In this document: positions 1 through 7,911 of the stretch, one piece after another
Layout: each line of letters opens with the position of its first letter
How positions within the stretch are numbered: position 1 is the first letter of the stretch
Source: Caldifarciminota bacterium
Lineage (GTDB): Bacteria > Hydrothermota > Tepidihabitantia > Tepidihabitantales > Tepidihabitantaceae
Assembly: GCA_903908785.1 (NCBI GenBank)
Contig: CAIVTL010000008.1
Span: forward strand, 1 to 29,284
Length of the DNA: 29,284 nt
Reading direction: 5' to 3'
Translations under genes and position numbers: made by a program
The notes under the pieces: generated by a model
The model's input: only the letters and a program-made list of their open reading frames with translations
Told to the model about the DNA's origin: nothing
Databases searched by the model: none

Positions 1-36
1 CCCGCAGCAAGATGGAGCATGGCTCGACACCGCGAT

Positions 37-63
37 AGTTAGCAGGTAGCAGTTAGGAGTCAG
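37..63. repeat. Heptamer array (about 4 units)
   Basis: Four consecutive 7-bp units run agttagc-aggtagc-agttagg-agtcag. This is the leftmost of many 7-bp-period arrays in this window and lies downstream of the leftward gene ending at 114. No gene is visible in bases 1-113. Confidence 0.6.
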
Positions 64-69
64 TGAGTG

Positions 70-94
70 CGGGGCAGGCGTTGCGCCTGCCCCG
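70..94. terminator. Hairpin downstream of the leftward beta-barrel gene
   Basis: A perfect 11-bp inverted repeat (arms 70-80 and 84-94, core ggggcaggcg / cgcctgcccc) with a 3-nt loop starts 20 bp past the stop codon of the gene at 114-2597. There is no T-tract, so it could be an mRNA-stabilising hairpin or a factor-assisted terminator instead of a classical intrinsic one. Confidence 0.5.
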
Positions 95-113
95 GTTCAA
101 TTGTGCGGCAGAC

Positions 114-2597
114 CTACTGCTGCTGGTCCCCGCCGTTGTCCATGTTGTCTTCCGGTTGCTGGAGCAGCCGGCGGTCGGCCTTGAAGTTGTTGAAGTTCCA
201 GGTCAGGCCGAGGGCGAAGGTCGGCGAGTTGGTCCGGCGGAAGCGGAAGTGCGTGTAGAAACCGGTACCCTGAGAGGTCTCTTCGTGGCGGGCGGTGCGG
301 AACAGGTCGATAGCCTGCAGGTTGATGGATAGCCGGCGGCTGAACAATTGCTGTCGCACTGAGGCGGTGGTCATGAAATGGCCGCTCTCGGTTCCCTGCG
401 CGGTAGCGGACGGACCCGAGTAGCGAAGGTTGAGCTGCAGCCGCGTGTCGGTCGCCAGCCTCAAGTCGGCCGAGGCGTTGCCATCCCAGTTGAAGCTGTG
501 GCTTGAGAAGTCAACACCGTTGAGCGTTCCCATCACGCGGTAGTCGTAGACGTCGCCGCTCACGTTGAATCCCAGCCAGCGGAGCGGTCGGATTTCCGCC
601 TGGAGTTCGGCACCGGCAGAGTGGTCGGTTCCGACGTTGGCCACCGACCGTAGGAGAACGCCGGGCGCGTACGTCGACGTGATATCCTCGACCTTGTTGT
701 GGGTCATGCGATAGTAGGCGTCGAGCGTGACCCGGCCCGGTCCGACCGGCATCTGGTAGCCCAGTTCGTAGGAGTCATAGTACTCGGGTTTGAGGTCGGG
801 GTTCCCGCGTCGCACCAGGTGCGGATTCCACCAGGTCAGGAAGGGTTCGAGTTCCCACCCGTCCGGGCGCTCGATGCGACGGGTATAGCTTCCCATCACC
901 TGGTGCTGTTCGGCGAGTGAGTAGGAGAGGTGGATGGTCGGGAAGAGGTCAAGGCCGCCGACGGTGAACGTGCGCGAGCTGTCGACCAGTTCGATGCTGC
1001 GGTGGGCATATTCGCCGCGCAGGCCGACCTCGAAGCCGAAGGGTTTCAAGTTGCCCGTATAGGTGCTGTACAGCGCATGGACGTCGTCCGAGGAGGCTAT
1101 CACGTGGCTGTAGCCGGAGTCGTATGCATACTCGCGCGAGACTGTGTTATAGGTCCAGGTGCCAATCGAATCGTGGGACCGGTCGATGTCGGCCTGGTAG
1201 CCGGCCTCGAACTTGTCTTCTTCGCGCAGGGGCAGGGTGTAGTCGAGGTTCGCGGTGAGGTTCCGGCTCGGTCCGGATTCGGTCGTGCGCTGGCCGCCGG
1301 TCATGACGCCGCCGGTCTGCTGCGAGTTGGTGGAATTCTCGCTGCCGCCGCGGCCCCGGTAGGTGACGTGCGCGGCGAGGTCGTGGCCCTGTTTCCCGAA
1401 ATTGTGGACCTCGTCGGCGCTGGCCGAGTAGTACATGCCGCCGCGGGTAGACGTGTCGCCGGTCGTGTAGACGTTGAGTCCGCCCGACGGTCGTACTGAC
1501 TCGGAGTCGGTCGACTGCTCGGCGCTGGACCAACTGCGCTGGCCGAAACGGCCGCCCAGGCTGAGACGGTCCGCCTTGCCGACCTGGACGTCCGCGCCGG
1601 CGCGCACGCCGTAGGGCACGCCGCTGCGCGAGCCGGTCCCGTTGGACACGAGGAAGGTCGTGTCGCCGGACGTGGTGTCGACGGTCCAGCCTTCAGCGTT
1701 CCTCGTGCCGGGAAACGCGCGACGGTTGTAGTCGGCGCCCGCATAATAGCTGGCGTTCCCTGCCCGGTAGCCGAGGAGGAAGTCGCCGCCGTAGCTACCG
1801 TCGGTTCCGCCCTTGAGGTTGGCGATGCCGCTCACGCCCGACTGGCGTTGCTTCTTGAGCACGACATTGATGATGCCGGCCGGGCCCGAGGCGTCGTACT
1901 TGGCCGACGGGTTGGTGACGATTTCGATGTTGTCGATAGTGCTGGCCGGTATCTGTTGCAGGGCCTCGCTGCCTTCGAGCGGCGTGGGCCGGCCGTCGAT
2001 AAGGACTTTGAAGCTGCCGCTGCCGCGCAGGGTGACGTTGCCGTCGTCGTCCACCTTGACCGACGGCACATTCTCGAGGGCGTCAACCGCGGTGCCGGTG
2101 GGCGGCGTCGGCTGGTGGGCAACGTCGACTATCTTCTTGTCGATGCGGTATTCCAGGCGTGGCCGCTCGGCACTGGCCTCGACGCCCTGCACCGCGACGG
2201 CCGTCTGCTGGAGGGTCATCTTACCCATGTCATGGGTCGCGCCGGGAGCCAGCGCGACGTCCCCGACCGTCTTGGTGCGGTAGCCGATGAAGGACAATTC
2301 GACCGAGTAGCGCCCGGGGCGGAGCCCGGTCAGAGTGAAGCCTCCTGATTTGTCCGTCACCGTACCCGTGACTTGAGTGCTGTCGCGCTGGCTGCGCAGC
2401 ACGATGTTGGCATACTCAATCGGCACGTTCAGGTCGGCATCGTAGACCTGCCCGACAATCGAGCCGGTCGGCATGCCCTGGCCCGTTCCCGGCCCGCGGC
2501 CCGACCCGGGCTGAGCGAAGAGCCCGCCGGCCGCAACCAGCACTGAAAGAAGGACGGCTGCGCGGGGCAGCCTGGATTGGCAATAGTTCATTATCAT
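114..2597 (-). CDS. Outer-membrane beta-barrel protein, TonB-receptor-like (paralogue 1)
   Basis: An 827-residue predicted outer-membrane protein. The order is a signal peptide (about residues 1-29, ending LFAQ), a carboxypeptidase-regulatory-like beta-sandwich (about 45-125: GSIVGQVYDADLNVPIEYAN), a plug-like domain (about 150-250: LIDGRPTPLEG, EIVTNPSAKYDASGPAGIIN), then a long barrel rich in alternating aromatic strands. This matches the outer-membrane beta-barrel family related to TonB-dependent receptors; the substrate cannot be told. The protein ends in a hydrophilic Gln-rich tail after the last strand (TWNFNNFK). ATG codons at 2597 and 2591 are both possible starts; both lie inside an 18-bp perfect palindrome and neither has a Shine-Dalgarno. 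It is divergent from two paralogues starting at 2832 and 5359. Confidence 0.9.
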   Translation of the reverse strand: MIMNYCQSRLPRAAVLLSVLVAAGGLFAQPGSGRGPGTGQGMPTGSIVGQVYDADLNVPIEYANIVLRSQRDSTQVTGTVTDKSGGFTLTGLRPGRYSVELSFIGYRTKTVGDVALAPGATHDMGKMTLQQTAVAVQGVEASAERPRLEYRIDKKIVDVAHQPTPPTGTAVDALENVPSVKVDDDGNVTLRGSGSFKVLIDGRPTPLEGSEALQQIPASTIDNIEIVTNPSAKYDASGPAGIINVVLKKQRQSGVSGIANLKGGTDGSYGGDFLLGYRAGNASYYAGADYNRRAFPGTRNAEGWTVDTTSGDTTFLVSNGTGSRSGVPYGVRAGADVQVGKADRLSLGGRFGQRSWSSAEQSTDSESVRPSGGLNVYTTGDTSTRGGMYYSASADEVHNFGKQGHDLAAHVTYRGRGGSENSTNSQQTGGVMTGGQRTTESGPSRNLTANLDYTLPLREEDKFEAGYQADIDRSHDSIGTWTYNTVSREYAYDSGYSHVIASSDDVHALYSTYTGNLKPFGFEVGLRGEYAHRSIELVDSSRTFTVGGLDLFPTIHLSYSLAEQHQVMGSYTRRIERPDGWELEPFLTWWNPHLVRRGNPDLKPEYYDSYELGYQMPVGPGRVTLDAYYRMTHNKVEDITSTYAPGVLLRSVANVGTDHSAGAELQAEIRPLRWLGFNVSGDVYDYRVMGTLNGVDFSSHSFNWDGNASADLRLATDTRLQLNLRYSGPSATAQGTESGHFMTTASVRQQLFSRRLSINLQAIDLFRTARHEETSQGTGFYTHFRFRRTNSPTFALGLTWNFNNFKADRRLLQQPEDNMDNGGDQQQ

Positions 2598-2606
2598 ATG
2601 ATAATG
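2589..2606. promoter_or_regulatory. 18-bp perfect palindrome over the start codon
   Basis: CATTATCATATGATAATG reads the same on both strands and covers both candidate ATG starts of the leftward gene. The half-sites GATAAT/ATTATC resemble Fur half-sites, but their order is the reverse of the classical Fur box, so no regulator is assigned. A weak -10-like TACATT overlaps its upstream edge (2608-2603). The role as an operator is inferred. Confidence 0.45.
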
Positions 2607-2736
2607 TAGACACGCCCGCGGGGGAAATCCTGCGTGTGCCTGCAGGGCCGGGGACTTTGAGCCCGCCCCCGAGAACCGACGCAGGCGTTCACCACTAAGT
2701 CACCAAGGTGGGTCCGGATGGGAATGCTCCACGTCC

Positions 2737-2763
2737 TCTTGGCGAACTTGGCGTTCTTGGCGG
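2737..2763. repeat. Three 9-bp direct repeats
   Basis: Units tcttggcga, acttggcgt and tcttggcgg follow one another in the divergent gap between the first two barrel genes. The rest of that gap (2607-2795) shows no gene. Confidence 0.5.
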
Positions 2764-2795
2764 TTTTACTCCGGTTTCCGGGTCGTCCTGCAAGC

Positions 2796-2831
2796 TTGAC
2801 TGAGTCCGGCCGGAGAGTACGATAGCGTACC
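2796..2831 (+). promoter_or_regulatory. Sigma70-like promoter, leaderless geometry, with inverted repeat
   Basis: TTGACT (2796-2801), a 16-bp spacer and TACGAT (2818-2823) are followed after 8 nt by the ATG at 2832. Transcription would start at or within about two bases of the ATG. An inverted repeat gtacg-atag-cgtac (2817-2830) overlaps the -10 box and would suit an operator. The same block recurs before the paralogue at 5359. Confidence 0.65.
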
Positions 2832-5273
2832 ATGAACAGGCGCACATTGTCCGGGGTCATCCTTTGCTGCCTGGCGGGCGCTGCCCTGGCGCAGCCGGGC
2901 GTAGGTCCGAGAGATGGCGCAATCGTCGGGCAGGTGCTTGACGCCGACCTGACTACGCCGATTGAGTATGCCAACGTCGTCCTGCGCGCCCTGCCGGAGA
3001 GCACGCAGGTGACCGGCGCGGTCACCGACAAGAGCGGCATGTTTCGGCTCGACGGGGTGAAGCCGGGCCGGTACTTCGTCGAACTCTCGTTCATCGGCTA
3101 TCGCGACCGGACCGTGAAGGAGGTCGAGGTCGCGGCCGGGGCCCGGTTCGACCTCGGCCGGATTGGGTTGGAACTGAAGCCAATCTCGGTCCCGGGCGTC
3201 GAGGCGTCGGCCGAGAAGCCGGCAATCAGCTTCGAGGCGGACAAGAAGGTCATCGACGTCAGCAAGCTCCCGACCGCGTCCTCCGGCACCGCGGTGGACG
3301 CGCTCGAAAACGTGCCCTCGGTCAAGGTGGACGTCGAGGGCAACGTGACCGTGCGCGGCAGCTCGGACTTCAAGGTCCTGGTTGACGGCCGGCCCGGACC
3401 GCTCGAAGGGACTGAGGCGCTGCGCTCAATCCCGGCGGCGACAGTCGACAAGATCGAGGTCATCACTAACCCTTCGGTGAAGTACGACCCGGAGGGAACC
3501 GCGGGCATCATCAACGTGATTCTCAAGAAGCAGCGGCAGCCGGGATGGAGCGCCCTGGCGAACGGCGATGCCGGTCTGCGCAACCGGTACAACGGCGACC
3601 TGCTGCTCTCCCACAAGTCAGGCATCGTGAGCGCCTATCTCGGCGGCCAGCTCGGCCGACGTGTGAACGTCAACTCCGGTTCGAGCGAAACCCGAACTTT
3701 CGGCGCCGACGAGACCTTGGCGGTTGCGTCCACGAGCACAGGCACTTGGCAGAGCCGGTATGGCGCCGGCCGTGCCGGCATCGACCTGCAGTTCACGCCG
3801 CGGGACCGTTCCAGCATCTCCTGCCGGGCCGGAGACTACAGCGGCGGCACGTCGAACCGGAGCAGCGTGAGCGAGACCTGGCTCCCGTCCGACTCGGGCC
3901 GCAGCTTTCTGACCGACGGCGGCTGGGGGTTCAACTCCGACTACTGGTTCGCGATGTACGACCATGAGCACGATTTCGACACGGCCAGCAACAAGCTGAC
4001 CGGCCGGGTCTACTGGGTCAGCCGGGCCGGTACGGACTTGTCGCGCAACGTACTTCTCGACTCTTCCGGCGATACCTTTGCCGGTCGGAGGACCGAGGAG
4101 GTGGGCCCGTGGCGCCAGTTGAACGGTGAACTGGAATACCAGGTCCTGTTCCCCAAGGCCGGCATGCTCTACGTCGGGTACGCCGGCGGGGTCGGTCGCG
4201 TCGACCTGAAACACCGGCTGCTCAACTATGACCCGGTTGCCGACTCGTTCATGCTCGACGAGCGGTCAAGCCATCCGTACTACGGCACCCAGTCAATCCA
4301 CTCTGTCTATGTGATGTTCGGAACCGAGTACAAGGGGTTCGGCGTACAGCCCGGCCTGCGCCTTGAGTACGGCCAGCGCTTCATCGACGTGCTCGACACG
4401 ACCCAGACCTGGCAGACGACAAGCTGGGAGCTTTTCCCGAGCCTTGGGCTGTCGTACAAGCTGCCCCACGAGCAGCAGCTCACCGCCAGCTACTCGCGCC
4501 GCGTCGAGCGGCCCGAGCCCTACCAGTTGGCGCCTTTCCTTACCTGGACCGACGAGCATAACGCCCAGCGCGGCAATCCCGAGCTGCTTTCCTCGTATGG
4601 CAATTCGTGGGAGGCCGGGTACGAGCTGCCGTTCGGTTCGAACGACCTGTCGCTCCAGGGCTACTGGCGCACGACCAGCAACATGGTGGAGGACGTGACG
4701 AGGCGCGACGCCGCGGACACGACTTTGCTGCTCCACTACCCGGACAACATCGGGCAGGCCCTCGACCGCGGTCTGGAGCTATCGGCCGACCTGAGCCCGG
4801 TGAAGTGGTTCGGCGCCTACGTGACTGGGGATTTCTCTGACCACCGTGAAAGCGGTGTGGTCTTCGGCGACACGTTCGAGCGGGGGAGTTTCAACTGGCA
4901 GGGCTCGTTCCGACTGACCGCGACGCTGCCGACCGCGACCCAGGTACAGCTCGGCGGCAGGTTCAACGGCCCGCAGGTTTCGGCCCAGGGCGACGACGAC
5001 GCGTGGTTCTCGGCCAACGCAGCCGTCAAGCAATTCCTGCTCAATCGTGCCTTGACCATCACGCTGCGCTGCTCCAACCTGCTGGGTCCGACAACCTACA
5101 AGTCGCGGTTGCGGGGCCAGGGGTTCGCTACCAGCTCGACCTACACGAACGAGGGATACATCCTCTCGCTCGCGGTCGCGTATAACCTCAACAACTTCAA
5201 GTACAACGTGAGGATGCGAGCGGGCGAGGGGGTCGAACAGGAAGGGACAAGCGGTGCGGGCGGACAGCGGTAG
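2832..5273 (+). CDS. Outer-membrane beta-barrel protein, TonB-receptor-like (paralogue 2)
   Basis: An 813-residue predicted outer-membrane protein. It has a signal peptide (1-21, ending AALAQ), a carboxypeptidase-regulatory-like domain (about 30-115), a plug-like region (about 140-235, VLVDGRPGPLEG and EVITNPSVKYDPEGTAGIIN) and a barrel to about residue 790 (AYNLNNFKYN), then a Gly/Glu-rich tail. The substrate is unknown; import across the outer membrane is the family's usual role, and no TonB box is evident. The ATG at 2832 is chosen because the signal peptide starts there and a promoter ends 8 nt upstream; there is no Shine-Dalgarno. Its first 115 residues are nearly identical to those of the next gene, indicating a tandem duplication. 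Confidence 0.9.
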   Translation: MNRRTLSGVILCCLAGAALAQPGVGPRDGAIVGQVLDADLTTPIEYANVVLRALPESTQVTGAVTDKSGMFRLDGVKPGRYFVELSFIGYRDRTVKEVEVAAGARFDLGRIGLELKPISVPGVEASAEKPAISFEADKKVIDVSKLPTASSGTAVDALENVPSVKVDVEGNVTVRGSSDFKVLVDGRPGPLEGTEALRSIPAATVDKIEVITNPSVKYDPEGTAGIINVILKKQRQPGWSALANGDAGLRNRYNGDLLLSHKSGIVSAYLGGQLGRRVNVNSGSSETRTFGADETLAVASTSTGTWQSRYGAGRAGIDLQFTPRDRSSISCRAGDYSGGTSNRSSVSETWLPSDSGRSFLTDGGWGFNSDYWFAMYDHEHDFDTASNKLTGRVYWVSRAGTDLSRNVLLDSSGDTFAGRRTEEVGPWRQLNGELEYQVLFPKAGMLYVGYAGGVGRVDLKHRLLNYDPVADSFMLDERSSHPYYGTQSIHSVYVMFGTEYKGFGVQPGLRLEYGQRFIDVLDTTQTWQTTSWELFPSLGLSYKLPHEQQLTASYSRRVERPEPYQLAPFLTWTDEHNAQRGNPELLSSYGNSWEAGYELPFGSNDLSLQGYWRTTSNMVEDVTRRDAADTTLLLHYPDNIGQALDRGLELSADLSPVKWFGAYVTGDFSDHRESGVVFGDTFERGSFNWQGSFRLTATLPTATQVQLGGRFNGPQVSAQGDDDAWFSANAAVKQFLLNRALTITLRCSNLLGPTTYKSRLRGQGFATSSTYTNEGYILSLAVAYNLNNFKYNVRMRAGEGVEQEGTSGAGGQR

Positions 5274-5282
5274 CGTCTCTCT

Positions 5283-5317
5283 ATTCTCGACTCTTGCTTC
5301 TCGATTCCCGATTCTCA
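5283..5317. repeat. Heptamer array (5 units)
   Basis: attctcg-actcttg-cttctcg-attcccg-attctca, five 7-bp units in the 85-bp gap between the tandem barrel genes. It stops a few bases before the conserved promoter block. Confidence 0.7.
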
Positions 5318-5322
5318 CGAGC

Positions 5323-5358
5323 TTGACTGAGCCGGGCCGGCGAGTACGATAGCGTACT
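5323..5358 (+). promoter_or_regulatory. Sigma70-like promoter, leaderless geometry, with inverted repeat
   Basis: TTGACT (5323-5328), 16-bp spacer, TACGAT (5345-5350), then 8 nt to the ATG at 5359. The inverted repeat gtacg-atag-cgtac (5344-5357) is identical to the one at 2817-2830. The conserved block spans the promoter and start codon but not the DNA further upstream, which fits conserved regulation as well as recent duplication. Confidence 0.65.
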
Positions 5359-7788
5359 ATGAAGAGGTGCATCTTATCCGGGGTTCTCGTGTTGTGCCTG
5401 GCCGGCGTCGTCGCGGCGCAGCCGGGCGCGGGTCCGAAAGCGGGCGCAGTCATCGGTCACGTGTTCGATTCCGACCTGACGGCGCCGATTGAATATGCCA
5501 ACGTCGTGCTCCGGGCGCTACCCGAAAGCACGCAGGTGACCGGCACGGTCACGGACAAGAACGGCGCGTTCCGGCTCGACGGCGTCAAGCCGGGACGTTA
5601 CTACGTGGAGCTTTCCTTCATCGGGTATCGGGATCGGACCATGAAGGAAATCGAGGTCGCGGCCGGAGCGCAGCTCGACCTCGGCCGGATTGGGCTGGAA
5701 CTGAAGCCAATCTCGGTCGCTGGCGTCGAGGCGGTGGGCGAGAAGCCGGCAATCAGCTACGAAATCGACAAGAAGGTCGTCAATGTGAGCAAGCTGCCCA
5801 ATGCAAGCTCGGGCACGGCCGTGGATGCGCTGCGGAACGTGCCGTCGGTCAAGGTGGACATCGATGACAACGTGACTGTGCGCGGGAGTTCGAACTTCAA
5901 GGTCCTCATCGACGGCAAGCCCACGCAGGACGACCCCAGCGAAGCACTGAAGCAGATACCATCGGCCACGATTGAGAACATCGAGATTATCACCAACCCT
6001 TCGGCCAAGTACGAGCCGGACGGTGCTGCCGGCATCCTGAACGTCGTGCTGAAGAAGCAGAAGGGCCGCGGCGTCAGCGCCCTCGCCAACGGGAACGTCG
6101 GCCTGAAGAACCGGTACGGCGGCGACGCGCTGCTCGGGTACAAGCAGGGGATTGCCAACACCTATGTAGGCGGGAACCTCAACCGGTACTCGTTCAACGG
6201 CAATGGTGAATCCGAGCGCCGGACCTACGGCGCGGGCGAGACTCTCCTGGTCAGCACCGTCGGTTCGAATGCCGGGGGACCGCTGATTGGCGGCGTCAAG
6301 GCCGGGCTCGACCTGCAGCCGGGCCCGACGGACAAGTCGAGCCTGTCCGGTCGCGTCCGTTTCTTCAAGACCGGCGGTGAGAACTCGAATTCCCTGACCG
6401 AACACTACTCGCCCGGGGATTCCACGCGTGTGTATACCGAAGAAGGCGGCTGGCGCTGGGCCGGCCGTACGTACTTCGTGCTGGCCGACCATGAACACCA
6501 CTTCGATACGACCGACCACAAGCTTCTTGCCCGTGTTTCGCTGGGCGGCCGCTCGGCGAACTCAACCGGGTGGAACGAGAAGCTGGATTCATCCGGGGAT
6601 ACCACGTACGGCCGCCGCACGGATGATGGCGGCCCATGGCGACGATTGAATCTCGACCTTGAATATACCCGGCCAAAGGTGGCCGGCGGTAGCCTCGACG
6701 CAGGCTACGAGGGCTGGCTGGAAGGTACGAACGGGCATAGGAGTTCGTCCCTGTACAACCCGACCACGCACGCCTACGAACCCGACACGCTCTCCGGCCA
6801 TTCCTACGATGGGACCGAGGACGTCCACGCGGCATACGCGACATGGTCATGGCAGTGGAAGAAACTCGGGGTTCAGCCCGGGTTCCGCGCGGAATACGAC
6901 AACCGCGTGGTCAGGGCCATAGACCTCGATTCCACCTACAAGATGAACCGCTGGGACTACTTCCCCGGCCTGCACCTTTCTTACTCGCTGCCTGGCGAAC
7001 AGCAGGTCACGGCCAGCTACTCGCGCCGGATAGACCGTCCCGGCTCGTGGGAATTGGCACCGTTCCTCACGTGGTGGGACCCCCACACTGTCAGCCAGGG
7101 CAACCCGTCGTTGCGGCCTCAGTACACCGATTCGTACGAAGGCGGGTACGAGTTGCCCTTTGGTGCGAACTCGGTCAATGCCGGGGTGTACTACCGCGTC
7201 ACGCACGACCTGTATCAACAAGTGATGACGAGGTTCGACACAAGCTCAAGTGTACTGCTGATGACCTCCAGTAACGTCGGCAATGACTACTCGCTTGGGG
7301 TCGAGCTTTCAGGCAACCTGAGTCCGTTCAAGTGGCTCACCCTGAACCCCGGCGCTGACCTCTCCGACTACCGGGTAGAAGGCAGGCTCCTGAACCAGGA
7401 CTTCTCCCGCCACAGCTTCACCTGGAGCACTTCGCTCGACCTCGACCTCCATCTGCCAACCGCCACCCAGCTTCGGGTCAGCGGCAGCTACTCCGCGCCC
7501 ACGGTTTCATCGCAGGGCACTGATGGTGGCTGGTTCGATACCGACGTCGCGGTCAAGCAGAGTTTCCTGAACCGGGCACTTTCACTTACCTTGCGGGTCG
7601 GTAACCTGCTCGGCCGCGGCACCTGGAATTCGGTTTCCGAAGGTCCCGGGTTCTACACCCGCACGACCTGGCACGCCGAGCCGCGGGTCATCACCCTCGC
7701 GGTGAGCTACAACCTCAACAGCTTCAGGTTCGACCCCAAGATGCGCGAAGGCGAGGGGACGGAGATGCAGGGCGGCCCAGGCCGCTAG
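5359..7788 (+). CDS. Outer-membrane beta-barrel protein, TonB-receptor-like (paralogue 3)
   Basis: An 809-residue paralogue of the preceding gene. It has a signal peptide (1-20, ending VVAAQ), a carboxypeptidase-regulatory-like domain (about 29-114), a plug-like region (about 139-235, VLIDGKPTQDDP and IEIITNPSAKYEPDG), a barrel, a last strand SYNLNSFRFD and a short hydrophilic tail. The N-terminal third is much more like its neighbour than the barrel strands and loops are, as expected if loop divergence reflects different ligands. The start ATG has no Shine-Dalgarno and sits 8 nt after a -10 box. The specific function is unknown. Confidence 0.9.
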   Translation: MKRCILSGVLVLCLAGVVAAQPGAGPKAGAVIGHVFDSDLTAPIEYANVVLRALPESTQVTGTVTDKNGAFRLDGVKPGRYYVELSFIGYRDRTMKEIEVAAGAQLDLGRIGLELKPISVAGVEAVGEKPAISYEIDKKVVNVSKLPNASSGTAVDALRNVPSVKVDIDDNVTVRGSSNFKVLIDGKPTQDDPSEALKQIPSATIENIEIITNPSAKYEPDGAAGILNVVLKKQKGRGVSALANGNVGLKNRYGGDALLGYKQGIANTYVGGNLNRYSFNGNGESERRTYGAGETLLVSTVGSNAGGPLIGGVKAGLDLQPGPTDKSSLSGRVRFFKTGGENSNSLTEHYSPGDSTRVYTEEGGWRWAGRTYFVLADHEHHFDTTDHKLLARVSLGGRSANSTGWNEKLDSSGDTTYGRRTDDGGPWRRLNLDLEYTRPKVAGGSLDAGYEGWLEGTNGHRSSSLYNPTTHAYEPDTLSGHSYDGTEDVHAAYATWSWQWKKLGVQPGFRAEYDNRVVRAIDLDSTYKMNRWDYFPGLHLSYSLPGEQQVTASYSRRIDRPGSWELAPFLTWWDPHTVSQGNPSLRPQYTDSYEGGYELPFGANSVNAGVYYRVTHDLYQQVMTRFDTSSSVLLMTSSNVGNDYSLGVELSGNLSPFKWLTLNPGADLSDYRVEGRLLNQDFSRHSFTWSTSLDLDLHLPTATQLRVSGSYSAPTVSSQGTDGGWFDTDVAVKQSFLNRALSLTLRVGNLLGRGTWNSVSEGPGFYTRTTWHAEPRVITLAVSYNLNSFRFDPKMREGEGTEMQGGPGR

Positions 7789-7818
7789 GCCGGACCGGGT
7801 CCGGGCGTTCGCCGACCC

Positions 7819-7836
7819 GTTGCTGGCGTTGCTGGC
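7819..7836. repeat. 9-bp tandem duplication gttgctggc
   Basis: Two identical 9-bp units lie in the short gap after the third barrel gene, just upstream of the next promoter. Confidence 0.45.
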
Positions 7837-7841
7837 GCTTC

Positions 7842-7870
7842 TTGACAGTCGTTCTCTGCGGACTTATGCT
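7842..7870 (+). promoter_or_regulatory. Strong sigma70-like promoter
   Basis: TTGACA (7842-7847), an ideal 17-bp spacer and TATGCT (7865-7870). Unlike the barrel-gene promoters it leaves a leader of about 35 nt containing a Shine-Dalgarno (GGAGG 7903-7907) before the ATG at 7912. Confidence 0.75.
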
Positions 7871-7911
7871 TAGCCGTGCACGGCGGCAGTGAAAACGGTC
7901 ATGGAGGCGTT

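Noticed and set aside
2589..2606. A classical Fur box at the palindrome
   Set aside because: The half-sites are similar, but the order is ATTATC...GATAAT, the reverse of the Fur arrangement, so Fur is not assigned.
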